From: Epiperipatus broadwayi
Lineage: Eukaryota; Onychophora; Udeonychophora; Euonychophora; Peripatidae
Direction of reading: 5' to 3'
Assembly: GCA_028023455.1 (NCBI GenBank)
Contig: JAQFVV010000030.1
Location: 3,364,501 to 3,428,500, forward strand
DNA: 64,000 nt
The notes below the pieces were generated by a model. That model was not told the DNA's origin, did not search any database, and saw only the letters and a program-made list of their open reading frames with translations. The first letter of the stretch is position 1; each line of letters begins with the position of its first letter. A program made the translations under genes and the position numbers. Positions 12,048-25,599 of this stretch are shown one piece after another.

Positions 12048-12330
12048 AAGTAAATAACTATAATGACCATGGGAAATGAAAACATTAATATAATCTGAAT
12101 AAAAATATAACCCAGTTATTAGTCACCATTTGCAATTGAATAAAAATATACTCTGAAATTGAATGCCATTTATAACAAAATTATGGTTAATACTGGATCC
12201 TGAGTCATAGCCTAATTATTGATCATCATTTATAACAGGATAAAACTATGAACCAAAGAAGAACAATCCTAATTTATTAATGCCCATGAATTGTAGCATC
12301 GTTTGTAACAGAATGAAAATAATAAACTAA
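12048..12330 (+). repeat. Degenerate tandem repeat
   Basis: Loose repeats of the form (a/g)tcaccatttgcaattgaataaaaata recur with variants such as tcatcatttataacaggataaaacta and gcatcgtttgtaacagaatgaaaat. Unit length is irregular (about 60-80 bp) and the array is old. A similar phrase recurs at about 14022-14080. Confidence 0.4.
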
Positions 12331-14587
12331 ACTAAAATAAATATCAATCACTGAATAACAATCTAACACTTGAGTCACTAAAACAATGATAATAATCTTT
12401 GTTGTAATCTCATACATTCCAATAACATTTAGAATTGATAGAAAACAAATAAAACATTACTTCAAACTACCCTAAAATATAAGCATTGTTTACAATAACT
12501 TAAAGATAAAGTAATAAAACTAAATATCACTATCTTATAAATAACAGTATATACCTATTATATAGATCCCTCATAATAGATTGAAAATAATGACAAAGAA
12601 TTACACAAACTTTAAACCTCTTGCACTACACTACCATTCTGACAGATTTCGTTGTTCTCATTTACTTTAAGCTTTTAACTTTCACTTTAATATTAAATCA
12701 TTATTATTTATCAGAATATAATAAATTTGACCTCATTTGATAGATATTTTTGTTTAGAAATTAAATAAATTTTTAAAAATTGCATTTTATTTTTGGAATT
12801 ATTTTAAAAATCAGATTTTAATCAAAACAAAATGTTGTTTCATTATCACATTTCAGGTGAAGCAGATTCAATTTGAAAAATAAATGAAATCTTCTTTGTT
12901 TGACATTTGTTTCAAAAATCTGAATGAATTATTTTTAATATATAGTAAATGTTTAATTTTTTTTGTAATTTTTACAATAATGCTGAATATTATAATAAAC
13001 TGTTAAGTGACATATTTCAACCTCGACTGTAATCTCTATGGTAACACTATTCAGAAAAAAAATACTTTTTTATATTTAAAAATAAAACATTTTTATAAAA
13101 AAATGTAATAATATATATATATATATTTGATTTTCAATAATTATTATCCAATTTTCAAAAAATCAAGTTTTTAGACTATTGTAATATTTTCTTGAAATAA
13201 TCTCGCGATGTTTGAGATAGCCAACCACATAATAGGCATCTATGACATATTCTTTGAAGGCCTGCTAATTTGATTATCCTGACATCATTTGAATTTTTTT
13301 GAAATTAAAATATTAGAAACAAAAGAAAAAAAAGCTTCGCAAAATTTCTCAGCAAAATGCGAAAAATGCAAATACAATTTCTTGATTTCCGGCCTGAAAA
13401 AAGTTTCATAATTAAAAACAGAATCATTAATATTTCTTATGAATTAACATACTGTTTATAATAATACAATGTTGTACCAAAAGTCAAACATTATTTCTAT
13501 TTCTATTTAAATGAAATAATTTATGGATGAATGAAATAATACTCTTAATATATCCTACAAGTTAAATTTATTTTTAATTACAACTACATAAAATAAAAGT
13601 AATGCCAACTCAACCTTGCTATTCCACTAATATCAATATACTCTTATTAACTAAGTCAATTATAATAAGATTAAGTACTTAATATTTATACAAAATCAAT
13701 TAACCTAACATATCTTTCCATTTTCACCAACTTAATACATTATAAAATCAAATTATTCTATTAAATAACCTTAATATTTTCAATATCCAACCATAATAAT
13801 ACATAAAATAAATGATAGATTCCTATTTGATGCTCATTCCAACAACTGACAAATCACATCCAATTACTCTTCACTTTATTAAAGCTAAAACTTTAGACTA
13901 TAATTGTCAAAGCATATTGAAGATTATTAGTGTTTATTAGATTCAAATATTAATATTAAAATTTAATATTTAAACTAAATTTATGATCCACACTAATGAA
14001 CTTTAAATATAATTAAATATAATGTGTAACAGAATAAAATATATTACTATTACCATACCAACTCTGTAACTGAATAAGAGTATATTTTTTAACACAAGGG
14101 CAATTAATAATCATAATTGTAATAATTTTTTGATAGTTTTTTATTGCAGGGTATTTAAATCTCATTTCTTTTCTATAATTTTATTTACTTACATTTATTA
14201 CTGAATTTTATTTCAATCGTTTCTATCCTATTTTTAATATTATATATTTATTAACTAATCATATCTCAAATTCATGTTATATTCACTGTATGACACTTTT
14301 TGGAATATCTCAAAAACTGCACAGTACTAGTTTAAACTTTTATAACATCATTTTAAAAAAAGAAATAATTATTTAAACTAAAAATAGATAAAAGTATATA
14401 TATAAAAATTTTGCAATCGTTTCAATAAAAATATTAATAGTCTTATATACATATGGCTTTGTTTACATTTGAACACATAGGTTCTTCACTATAATTAATA
14501 TCATTTGTCACATTGAATATCCTTGTAAAAACTGACAGAACAAATGTAAACTTATTCATTTTACATTTTTAAAGAAAATCTGCTATA
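12331..14587. other. AT-rich, no gene recognised
   Basis: Stop-rich on both strands. Contains a short (AT)n run near 13112. Confidence 0.45.
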
Positions 14588-14720
14588 AAAGGTAATCATT
14601 GTCAAGCGTTGGTGGCTGAGTGGTCAGCACAGCTGCTTTACAAGCAATGGTCCTGGATTTGCAGGTTCACTTCCCAGCTGATGCTTTGACACACGAAAGA
14701 AAGAAAAAAGATAATCATTG
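14588..14720 (+). mobile_element. tRNA-derived mini-SINE, copy 4, with 14-bp TSD
   Basis: The flanking repeats aaaggtaatcattg (14588-14601) and aaagataatcattg (14707-14720) differ at one base. The insert has the clearest A-box of the family (tggctgagtggtcagc), a B-box-like ggttcacttccc, and a (gaaa)n tail. It is the best reference copy in the window. Confidence 0.9.
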
Positions 14721-15059
14721 GTATAATTAGTGCTTGGAAAGACTAAAGATCTAATGACTGCATAATTTTTAATGTTGTATTAATTAATCAAATATAGAAG
14801 TAAACATTAAAAGCAAACAAATATTTTTTTTTATTAAGGAAAAAAAACACAGGTGACTGATCACCCACTACATAATGTTACAAAATGTTCAATGTTACAA
14901 GGTAAAACAATTATTGATCAGGTTTACAAAGTACATACGCTCGATAATAAATATATCCATAAAAGGGTTGAATAATTTTGTTTAATGTGTATCTATACAT
15001 GGACGAGCACAGATCTGCACTGCCCCAAAACCAATCCATCAAGGGGGCGCAGCAGCCCA

Positions 15060-15185
15060 TCAGAGTAGAAAAGGCACTGAAAACTTTGACCCTGTACTCT
15101 CCCGGCAGGTTTTCCGGGTAGTGGCAATAATTGTCAACAGCCCGCACCCATAAACCAGACCCGCAACGACCGCCATTATCAAGCC
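15060..15185 (-). CDS. Candidate terminal exon with a transmembrane helix
   Basis: This block is conspicuously G+C-richer than the surrounding DNA. On the minus strand a good splice acceptor, with a pyrimidine-rich stretch ending in ttcttccacag, abuts 15185. One frame from there encodes a hydrophobic helix (core AVVAGLVYGCGLLTII), followed by a basic tail (TTRKTCRES) and a TGA at 15060-15062. That would suit the last membrane span and short cytoplasmic tail of a membrane protein. A second frame is also open across the block, for 91 codons to a TAA at 14911. It has a Cys/Trp-rich sequence and runs into AT-rich DNA, so the frame is not settled. No partner exon is visible within the window. The family is not recognised. 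Confidence 0.35.
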   Translation of the reverse strand, partial: GLIMAVVAGLVYGCGLLTIIATTRKTCRESTGSKFSVPFLL

Positions 15186-17517
15186 CTGTGGAAGAAATGA
15201 GGAGTGCAGACCTGTGCCCTCAAATATTACAACAAAACTATTACTGTTACAAAAATGATATTTCTAGCTGGAGTGTCTAGCATTCAGTTTGTCAGATGGA
15301 TTTGTCTGTGGTTATGATCTTGATAAAAGAATTGTTCGCTAAAAGCAAAAAAATATTTTTCTTGTCAAATTTAGTCATAATTATAGTGAAAATTTTGAAA
15401 TAGGCTTACAACTCGGAGATCAAACGATAAGGTCCAAAACGTTTGCAAAAATCAAATAGACAGACTTTTGAATGCACTGGCATTTAACATTAATATGAAG
15501 CTAGGCAAATAGTTATTTGAGCAGAAATATTAACAAATAATGAATTAATTTTTAAAGCTTTTTATATAAGCCACAGCATTTTTATTTATTTTAGTGTAAT
15601 AAATTATAAATTTCATTCTTATTTATAAATAAATGTTAAACTTTTAGATAAAATTCTTTTTATTTGTATGTATTTCTTCTGGCTTGTATAGGCTTCAGTA
15701 GCTGTTTCAAAAATGTGTGTTGGAATCTGTGGATAAAAATGCGTATTTCTACAGATAATTCATTAATCATAACCGAAAATATAATATGATTCATCTGTAA
15801 TTTTTTAATTTTTTATTCTCATTTCTTATATATAGAAATTTTTTTTCAAATACATATTTTAATATAATTTAGCTTTTAAAGAGCAATATTTCATGATTTT
15901 TTAAACTTTGCAATATGAAATAATAAAAAATATTATTTTCGTTGAGGGAATCAGTATTGCGCTTATATACTTTAGTATCAGACATAATAATTTTTATTTT
16001 ACCTTCGGTATTTTTATTTAATTTTAATAAATGTTTTACTTTAAATAACTTTATTTTAATTAGAAGAAAATACTCGATGTCAAAAAAATGTAAATATTAT
16101 AATATTTTTAGTCTTATTATTATCATTAATAATTTTAACGTAAATTAGCACTAAATAAAAATAATGAAAATAAATTTTACAGCAGGTACTCATATATCGT
16201 TTTGATATCCTCTTATCCGTATATATATATATATATTGAAACTATACAGTTAAAATATAAGCTAATTTTGGGTTAAAAAATAATAAACGTAAATATAATA
16301 ATAATTATTTCAATTTTTATATTTATTTATTTAATATTGTATAATTACTTAAAAATAAATGAGAATATATTAATGTGTTTATATATGTAGCACATAAAAA
16401 AGATTAAAACAATTATGTTAATTTTAAATATTTTAAAAGTATGGTTCATTATAAAAAAAGATTTTTATGAAAAAAGGTGTCTGCTTGTTGATTATAAGAA
16501 GAATATTTTATCCATCTATTTATTTACTTATTTTGATCATGTGGATTTAGATACATAATGATATTCTGTCCCATAGACTGTAATCACAGTTAATATTAGC
16601 AAAATCTAAGTTATTTTTGTATAAGAATTAAAAGGAGGTTGGCATACATATAATGGTATGCAAATTCCAATCAAATAATGTGAACTTTACAAAAAATAAA
16701 AAATAACAATAATAATATTTTCTAAGATTTTATTATTTTTTACTTTTAGCACTAAAAAGAAACAGAAGTGAGAAGAAATGATTTTTTTTTATAAAAAGAA
16801 ATATGATTTTTTTATCATTTAATTTTTCAGGACCATGTCTTATTGTACTAAGGTTGGTGTTGCAATCAGATTAAGAATGTTTTATTTTCAGCTATATGAG
16901 ATTTTATTTGCTGGTTTAACTAAAATGTGTTTTGCTTGACATTTGTTCTAATTAAAATACCTAAATGTCAGTATCTTTATACAAAAGTCTGTTTAGAAAG
17001 TTTAAAAATTGTGGGTTTACAAGAAAGTATTTACTGGACATATAAACCTTTGTCTTTTTAGCAATTGACTTTGGCTTTTAAAAAATGGAAAAATACAATT
17101 TTACATATACTTTATTTACTTATTTATTCTTTGTTTTATATGTTTATATTAAATATTTGTTTTTCACTAAGTATATGATATTTAGATTCAGCTTATATTT
17201 GAATATGGTTGTCTTTTAACAGAAAATTATTTGAATAAAATTTTACTAATGGCAAACAGGAATTGCTTCAGCTTTTGCAAAATCAAAAAATAAAACTTTA
17301 CACATAATTTATTTATTTGCTTTTTATTTTTATAAAATTAAATATTTGCTTCTTAGTAAGTAAGTGATCACAGCAAATGTTAAATAAAAAGTACCCACTT
17401 TCAAGATTATCATTATTATCTTTGTTTATTTTTTGAATTATAAATGGCATTTTACTGTTTTTCAAAAAATTCATTTCTTGAATATATTCTTTACAAAGTT
17501 CACTTTATTGATAACAA

Positions 17518-17565
17518 TTTCATTAGAATAATTTTATTCCATTTCATTAGAATAATTTTATTCCA
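17518..17565. repeat. 24-bp tandem duplication, two copies
   Basis: Two identical adjacent 24-bp units starting tttcattagaataat. Confidence 0.9.
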
Positions 17566-17867
17566 TTAAAATATATTCTTTATCATGAAAGCTAAAACTG
17601 AAGCAGGCTGTTTGATCATTTATATCTGTTTACTACTCTTTTTTATTTTCAAAGTTGAACAATTATTTTTAAGATTATTAAATTTTTATTTGTGATAAAT
17701 ATTTTTAAATGTAAATATTTAATGAAGAATAAAGGTTTATTCATTAAAAACAAAAAGTACAAAAAATACAATTTAGCCACATAAGCTGTTCCAAAGTATA
17801 TCAATAACAAATTAAAATATTTGAATATATTTTCTTTTTAATACCATTTCAAAACATGTTAATAGAA

Positions 17868-17975
17868 ATTGTGGACTTAATTAGTGAAGAGTTAACTGCT
17901 TCACATTCTCAAATCAAAATGCTTTAGATTTGCCTATATAATTAGAAAGTAGGTTGAAGATAAGAGTGGCCGCTT
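17868..17975 (+). mobile_element. Fragment related to the loop of the 36.3-kb foldback
   Basis: Phrases such as gtggacttaattagtgaa and agaaagtaggttgaag match the central part of the foldback at 36296-36800 with moderate divergence. The flanking arms are not found here. Confidence 0.5.
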
Positions 17976-20083
17976 TTATCTTTATAAACTCGTAATCTTA
18001 TGTGACGATTTGGAGAGATGCCTCTGGTGACAAATCAAACACTGAAGGTGCATAATATTAAAGTTATAGCCTTAAATATATATATATACTTTTATTAATT
18101 AGAAAAATTATGTGATAAAAGAGTTAACTGGTTGTTTACTAAATTCATTATGTTCAGTTAATTAGAGGATAGCTCAAGTTTGTTGTATTTAACAATGTCA
18201 TAATGTTAGGCTTATGGATAAGATTTTAAAATTGAACACTATACAAAACATGTATTAAAAATTAGTTGTTAGAGAGTTTTTAATATAATTATTTGAAGAG
18301 AATTTTTATCAAATAACTTATGCCTTAGACCTTCAAATTTTTTAACAAAGTATCTCAGACAAAATAAACAGCTAAATAACTTTTGAATTATCTGCTAACC
18401 ATTCTATCAAGTTATCATAAAAAACTAATTTCAAATTCAGGTAATCATTTAAAAAAAGTTGTTGATGAATAGAGGTTATATTTCAAGCATAGAGAAAACT
18501 GCTTGACAAGTAACAATTTCAAAATTCAAAGAGTTATCTTTTCCCATTAGCAGAAAATTATTATTATATATTTATTTTTATAGAAAAAAATTAAGTAAGG
18601 CAAGTGTTCTGTTAAAATAGTAATTGAGATAAAAACCAAGATGTCTAGAATAATATTAACATTACACTTTGTTCTGAAGTATGTGCTATAGCAAGAACCA
18701 TAAGCAAAAAATAAAAAAATTGTCAATTTTTATTCTTTTAAAATATTTTATTTAATTGTAATATGTAATATTAACTTTTCAAGAAGTAAACTGGAATTAT
18801 TTAGTCTTTTGGCCAATTCACCCCTTAGCAAATTTTTTGTAAGTATTATATGTTAAAATGCATTTAAAATGGTATATTTTACTATAATAATTTTTACCCC
18901 AAAAAAGTGCATTAAGAGGCAGGAAATTCAAAATTGCCACTCTTACAATAAACATAAACCCCACCCTGACATGTTTGGTCATTTTCTTTTGCCAAGGCTG
19001 TAAAACGTTTGGTGTTTTATGACATTGCAGTTTTCAATGACGCAAAAACATATTTATTGCAAATTTATTACGGTTTTAGATATTTTTTAAAAATAATTTA
19101 CACTATATTTATTAGATATCAAGAAATATAAATTATTTAATAACTTATTTTGACTTGAAATAGTTTATTTTTAAAAATATAATGTTATATTAGCAGCTAA
19201 CATAAATATGATCTGAAGCAAATTAGAAGACAAGCTATGACATAAACAAACTACTTTATTTATGAGTAAAGAAAATATCATAATTTTGCAATAAATTTTC
19301 AAAAAAATTAAACATTTAAAGCATAATTCATTAGATATAAAAGAAATTAATAATTATACATTTCAAATGTTTAAAAATAATAAAAATTAAGAAATATTTC
19401 ATTGATTTTGTAAACTGAAAATATTCTTTCTAGAAACATGACATATAACATCTTTGTTTTGATTATGGTCTCATTTTTTAAATATTTACAGAAACAAAAT
19501 GTGAACATTTAAAATTTATTTTAGTAATAAACAAAAATATCTATCAAAGTCAAATTTGTTATTTTCTGATAAGTAATAAACATTTTATCATATATTTTAC
19601 ATTGATGTGTGAGACAAAGAAAAACATCAGAAATGCTGACATGTAAGAGGTGTGACACTGCAATTTGGAATGATTAAATAAAGTAAACTTAATATTTCTG
19701 TAATACACAGATATATATTTGATAATATTTGTTAAAATCATAATTAATTCTGTAAATTAATAAAAACATTGTAATCAATCATATATATGTGTGTTTATGC
19801 TTATCATCATATATAATACAAACTCATTTGGTAAATGTTAATTAAATACTTTTTGTTATACAGACTTAGCACTTGACTTAATATTCTCTCTTTCTGTCTC
19901 TCTCTCTCTATATATATATATATAATATCAATGTCTGTATTTCTTCAAAATAATATACGCAAATTTATAAATACATATTTAAAAATACAGTATTTAAAAG
20001 CTTATAAAAAATATATATGTATAACAGTCACTTAGGAGTGCTTTCAACTAACTTGTAGCTTTGTCAACTATCACATTTAAAAT

Positions 20084-20133
20084 GTCAGCTTTCCCATAGT
20101 TCTATGATGTCAACTTTCCCATAATTCTGTGAT
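20084..20133. repeat. Imperfect 25-bp tandem duplication
   Basis: gtcagctttcccatagttct and gtcaactttcccataattct are adjacent and differ at a few positions. Confidence 0.7.
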
Positions 20134-20177
20134 CTTAATGTTTGCTCCTTGCCTATTAACCAAATGTATTAACTGTA

Positions 20178-20275
20178 TTTTTAAATATTTATTTATAAAT
20201 TTGCATATAGTAACAAAAACTTGCCCTTTTTAAATATTTATTTATAAATTTGCATATAGTAACAAAAACTTGCCC
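20178..20275. repeat. 49-bp tandem duplication, two copies
   Basis: The units 20178-20226 and 20227-20275 are identical. A 67-codon minus-strand frame over this region is a product of the duplication. Confidence 0.9.
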
Positions 20276-20685
20276 TACAGATTTGGACAGCATTTTTAAC
20301 TGACATGAAAAAATGATGATGAAATAGTCTTTATTATTACTTTTAAAGTTAGGGTGCCAATTATAACAAATCAGATATAATAAAACCATCATAGAGGGAT
20401 TCTATTTAATTATACCTTGCAAGCTACAGTACTATACAAATATATGTGTATGCTAATCTCTGTTATATTCCCAATAATTTAGTAGCATGTGTAACATATC
20501 AAAAGTATGCAATGGGAGATAATAACTCTAATATAGGCTGAATAATATATATATATATATATTATTGATTTAAAATTAACTTCAGGTATATCATTTATAT
20601 TAGAAGTTCAAAAAATTTTATTGCTATAAGTATTCATTTTATTTTGTTCTCTTAAATTTTATTAACAAATAATTAGATTCATTTT

Positions 20686-20693
<8 letters not shown>

Positions 20694-20720
<27 letters not shown>

Positions 20721-20721
20721 T
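20694..20721. repeat. (AT)n microsatellite
   Basis: About 14 uninterrupted dinucleotides. Shorter AT runs also occur near 13112, 16221, 19909 and 20549. Confidence 0.95.
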
Positions 20722-23015
20722 TGATTAATTATATTTTTATATGAAGTCTAAAAAGAAAGTATATATTAAACTCTCTTGTATCTTGGAAAGTACAAAAGTC
20801 CTGCAACATATTTTGTGCTACATAGACATATGTTTCATATTTGATTAAATTATTGGAGATTGATAGGCAATCACAAATTTAAATATATTAATACTAATGG
20901 ATGATTTATTTAGATGCAATTAGATCATAGATGTGCATATTGATTTTTTATGATATATTTACCATATATATTATTATATAATTAATATCCATTTATTAAT
21001 AAATTTTAATTTAAGTTAAATCAAATAAACTTGTCTGATTAGTATTAAATTGTGCAATATGAATTTATTGAATAATAACATTCAAATGAGACGTAATAAA
21101 TTGACTATATTATAAAATTTATTTAAAATAACTTTATCACATAATCCAAAAATTAAACCCCAGAATTAATAAGTGTGGTTATATTTTTTGTATTGAATTC
21201 AATAGATATTATCTGACTAGATATGCACTTTATATGGTATCATAATCAAATATTTGTATGGTTTATCTAGATTATTATTGTAATACATTTAATCAGCCAT
21301 TCAAGCTATTGTGCACTTTTTATGAGTGTTAAATAATAAATGAGTACATTCACTCCCAACACAAGATATAGTATTTAGGAAAGAATAAAATGAATCCACT
21401 TATTCTATCCGACCCAAATGCTTATATATGGGCAAATCTTAAGTACTGTAAGTGAAAGTGTGAGAATAGACCACTCACTTTAAACCACTGTTTACGATAA
21501 CTTAACCTTATTTACTTTTGGAGTGTAATAGATGCACTTCAGTTTTTTAAATTTTAAATTTGCATTTTTCATTTTTTGCTGAAACGTTTGCTAAGCTTTT
21601 TGTTTTTACAGCTTTAAAATTTATGTACATTTATTTTCTAATATTTTACATACAAAAAAGTCAATAGATGGCTTGGAAAACCAAGAGGCAAACCAACAAA
21701 TGATTGCAAACTCTGCCAATTGATGAATACCCATTATATATTTCATGATCTCAAATCTTGCATGTTCACTTTAAGAAAATATTATGGTCATCAAAAAAAT
21801 ATTATAGTGGTGTAAAAACTTCATTTTTTGAAAAGTTTATGATTATATTGGTAACCTAATTATGTAATAATTATTAAAAGTGAAAAGTAAGTCTATTTAT
21901 ATATTCATTTTTAAAAAAAGAAGATGCTTGAAAAAGATAGCTTTAATAATCACACCACTATTTATTATATTAAATATAAGTTTCTAAACAAAATTCAGAA
22001 ATATAAAGTAAAAATAATATACAGCAACAGTAATCTTTTATTTCTGAAATTAATCAAGTAGGTTGTGGAATGTCCATATTGCTAATATAAAATTTTTAAA
22101 TTTTGTTTTGGGGATGGATGGAAAAATAAAGTTTAAATATACAAAGATAATTAATATGTTTTGAATAAGAACAGAGATACATTTTTCAGTTTAGTTAATA
22201 CATTACATAGAAAGTTAAAGAAAAAAAAGCTTTAAATAAAGATGAATCTAATGCTGTAAATTAGATTAGTGTTTTCTATATATAAAAAGCCTTAGATAAA
22301 ATTTTTTTTAACTCGGTATAAGATATTGGGGCACTTAATATTTTGTGTTTTATTAATAACCATTATATTTATAAAATATATTATTATTAAATCATTACTA
22401 TTTTTAAACATTATTAATCTACTGCAGAATAAAAATTTCAAGTTTATTTCAATATTTTTAATTCTTATTTTCTATTTTTACTTTACTTTAGTAAACTTCG
22501 TTATCTCCTTTCATATGTGTACATTTTTTAGGAGTTCTAACAAATTATTAGGATTCAGTCCAGAACTTTAATTGGTTATCTATTGTCATATCTTCAACAA
22601 CATATCCGTTTCAGTTTTAATTCGAAGTGTTAATTCTTTCAGTAATGTGTCTTCATATATTTTACATTTGGTGCCTCTTTTCTAACTCAAACTCATTTCT
22701 CGCTTTTTCTCTATTTCTTTCTTTTTCGTGGTGTTTTTACTTTTTATGTTAAAATTCTGTTACATTTTTATCAATTATGTTTTTACCCGCATTAATAATT
22801 TGACTAATTGCCAATTTTTAATTCATTAATTGCATTTCTTTTTGAAACATCATTGAACACTAGCTTACCTTTTTTTAATAATTATAGCTTTATTTTAATC
22901 TTTTGTTTTTTCGTTTCATCTATATCTCTGAAGCATTATTTAAAATTATATACATCATTTACAAAATTTAAATGTTAATAATCTTCATTTATTTTTTTCT
23001 CTCTTAGTTTTTCAT

Positions 23016-23097
23016 TTTAATTATATATATATAATCTATCTCTGCTATAATACCTTTTTAATTATATATATATAATCTATCTCTGCTATAATACCTT
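23016..23097. repeat. 41-bp tandem duplication, two copies
   Basis: Two near-identical 41-bp units containing ataatctatctctgctata. Confidence 0.85.
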
Positions 23098-23734
23098 ATT
23101 AGTGTTACCCTTTTTAATGTCATAAATCATTTCTATTGTGTTTTGATAAATATTTTCTGAATTCACTTATATAGTGCATCTATCTTTGAATAAGCAAAAG
23201 CTTTAATCATAGTATTGAAACATCTGCTCAAATTATAAAGCTAATTCAAAATTGTCATTTTATAACTTTAATTGCTTGGGTATAGTCTACTATTCTACAA
23301 TTATTTTTAACTTCATCTTTTTTTTTTTTTAGCTAGCTTGAGTTTAAATTTTTCTATAGTTGATATGATGTAGCTTAAGTAAGATCTCATATAGCAAATC
23401 CTATTTCACCTTCATTTATGTTTTGTATATCATTTTTACCAAAAAATAAGTCTTATTTCTTAATGTTTATTTTAAAATTTATATATATATATAATATTTG
23501 TTATTCTATTTGATATTATTATGTTATTCTATTTTTTTTTTTGTTCTCTATTGCTATATAATTCTTTATATTTTTTATATAATGTCATTCATGTTTTAAT
23601 AACTATTCCCTATATATGTATTGTAACCTAAAGTTCATGAGGCAATCAGGTAGGAGCAAAGGACAACCGGTTGAGATGAGTGCGTTTTATGTGGAGTGCT
23701 TTCGATATCGGTTGCGCACTTATGATAGTAAATT

Positions 23735-23756
23735 AAAATAAACGCGCGTTTATTTT
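23735..23756. repeat. 22-bp perfect palindrome with CGCGCG-type core
   Basis: A perfect inverted repeat with no loop, centred on aacgcgcgtt. The core is unusual in such AT-rich DNA, but no associated element was found. Confidence 0.8.
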
Positions 23757-24513
23757 CCATACAAAATAAATAATAATAACTATTCCAGAATTTAATAATA
23801 CATTAAAATTTAAGAACAAGAAATTTCTCAAGATATTTTTATAGATGTATGATAATAATCTTACTTTATTCTTAAATATATATATTCGGTTACGATATCT
23901 CTTGTGTAAAGAACTATTTTGATACAAATTAATATGCATTTTTAAGTAAGTATAGAAAATGAACTTTTTCTCAGTATTAAATTAAATATAATGTTCAATT
24001 AATTAATTCTCATGGTTATTAGCTAAATCAATCTTAATCATTCAATTAAAAGATGTATATATTGAAAATTTATCAAGTTTTTTTTAGATATGTTGAATGT
24101 AAAAGGAAATTTTATTATGCATCACCTTACTCTAATAATTTGTATTTCAAATAACAAAAGTAATAAATAAATGGTGTATATAAATTTAATAAGTAATTTA
24201 TATAAAGTCAATGATTTCAATAATAACATGCAGATGCACTTAAATATAACAATTGCTTTAGTATAAATAACAAGTATATAAACAAAACAGCAAAATTATA
24301 AATGAATAATAAACGTAATTTAATAATAATTTTTTATAATAATTTTAACAAATATTATTGTTTGACCTCTGTGAATAAGCTAATGTTGGGTTATGATTAT
24401 GTATGTAATTTTAAAGTATTACAAAGACGTGGCAATCTATTGGAGAGGATTGAACAATATTAAGTCAAAACTTAATCTTATTTACTGGAGGGTAAGAATG
24501 TTTTATAATATCA

Positions 24514-24644
24514 TTAATTATCTTTTTTTTCTCCATGTGTCAAAGCATCGGCCAGGAAGCAAACCCGCGAACCCAGGACAACTGCTTGTAAGGCAGCTGT
24601 GCTGACCACTCGACCACCAATAATTGACATTCTTAATTATCTTT
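24514..24644 (-). mobile_element. tRNA-derived mini-SINE, copy 5, with 12-bp TSD
   Basis: Perfect repeats ttaattatcttt at 24514-24525 and 24633-24644 bracket a minus-strand copy. It has an A-box-like region (ggtcgagtggtcagc), an internal gggttcgcgggtttgcttcc block, and an A-rich tail. The 70-codon frame at 24393-24605 is partly antisense SINE. Confidence 0.9.
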
Positions 24645-25599
24645 GTAACAATAATTAATAGATTATCAACCACGTTTTATAAAAGCTGACTAGTGGTCTT
24701 TTGGAATAAGAAAAATCATTTATTTAGTATTCCTAATGCTATACAAAAGGCATAGCTTCATTCATTATAATATTCATATCCTTTACTAGAAAGACTTGCT
24801 ATGCTTCCTATATTATACTTAAAGTTTAAATAATTAGTTAAAATTATACCTCTATTAACAAATACGATTTAGTTTCTTGATACTATAAAACTGCTTGATT
24901 GCATAGTATAGGATTTCAAATTATACAATTCATAGGCACTATACAGAAAAATATCCCTTAATGATTTAATCACCTACTCAGGATGTTTAACTATCTATTA
25001 ATCTGAGGCTGAATTAACGACTAATAAAACATAAAGTCAATTAAACATGAATGATTTACTGTAGTTTATAAATTAGTTTTAACTAAATGCAACCTGATTC
25101 CAACATATAATGTAAATCACATATATTACTCAAATATCTAATACCATTAATAATAATATAATGTCGTTACCAGTACCTTCATATCTCAGCCTTATCTTGA
25201 GAACTTTATTATTTATTTATTACTATACTAATAATAACTACAAACAAAATAATCCAACAATTATAAACAAAGTTTATTTAAGTGATTACTTAAATACATG
25301 TTATGAACAGTTAAGAATTATCCTGTGAAAATTTTTACATTTTGCAGAGTATTCCAACATTTATAATTTACTGGAAATACTTTAATATAAGCACTAAACA
25401 GTAAATAAAAATCACAAGGTAATTTCTTTCATAAGTTTAAATTCTTATTAATACTTTATATAATGATTTGAAGAAATTTAATAAAGCACATTTAGTAACC
25501 CTACTCCAGAATATACAGTCAGCACAAAGTCATTATTATAGAATGGACATTGAATTGTAGTTTTACATAAAGAGAGTGGTTTAATCCTTTAAAAAATAC
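24645..25599. other. AT-rich, no gene recognised
   Basis: Nothing supportable on either strand. Confidence 0.45.

Larger units (their letters stand above)
15190..24512. other. Long AT-rich interval, no gene recognised
   Basis: No credible exon or element was found except the small repeats listed separately. Frames of 60-81 codons at 15942, 19559, 20189, 22326 and 23733 are hydrophobic or Lys/Asn/Ile-rich, as expected by chance from AT-rich DNA, and lack motifs. Confidence 0.45.

Noticed and set aside
24393-24605. 70-codon plus-strand frame
   Set aside because: Its C-terminal part is antisense of the SINE copy at 24514-24644.
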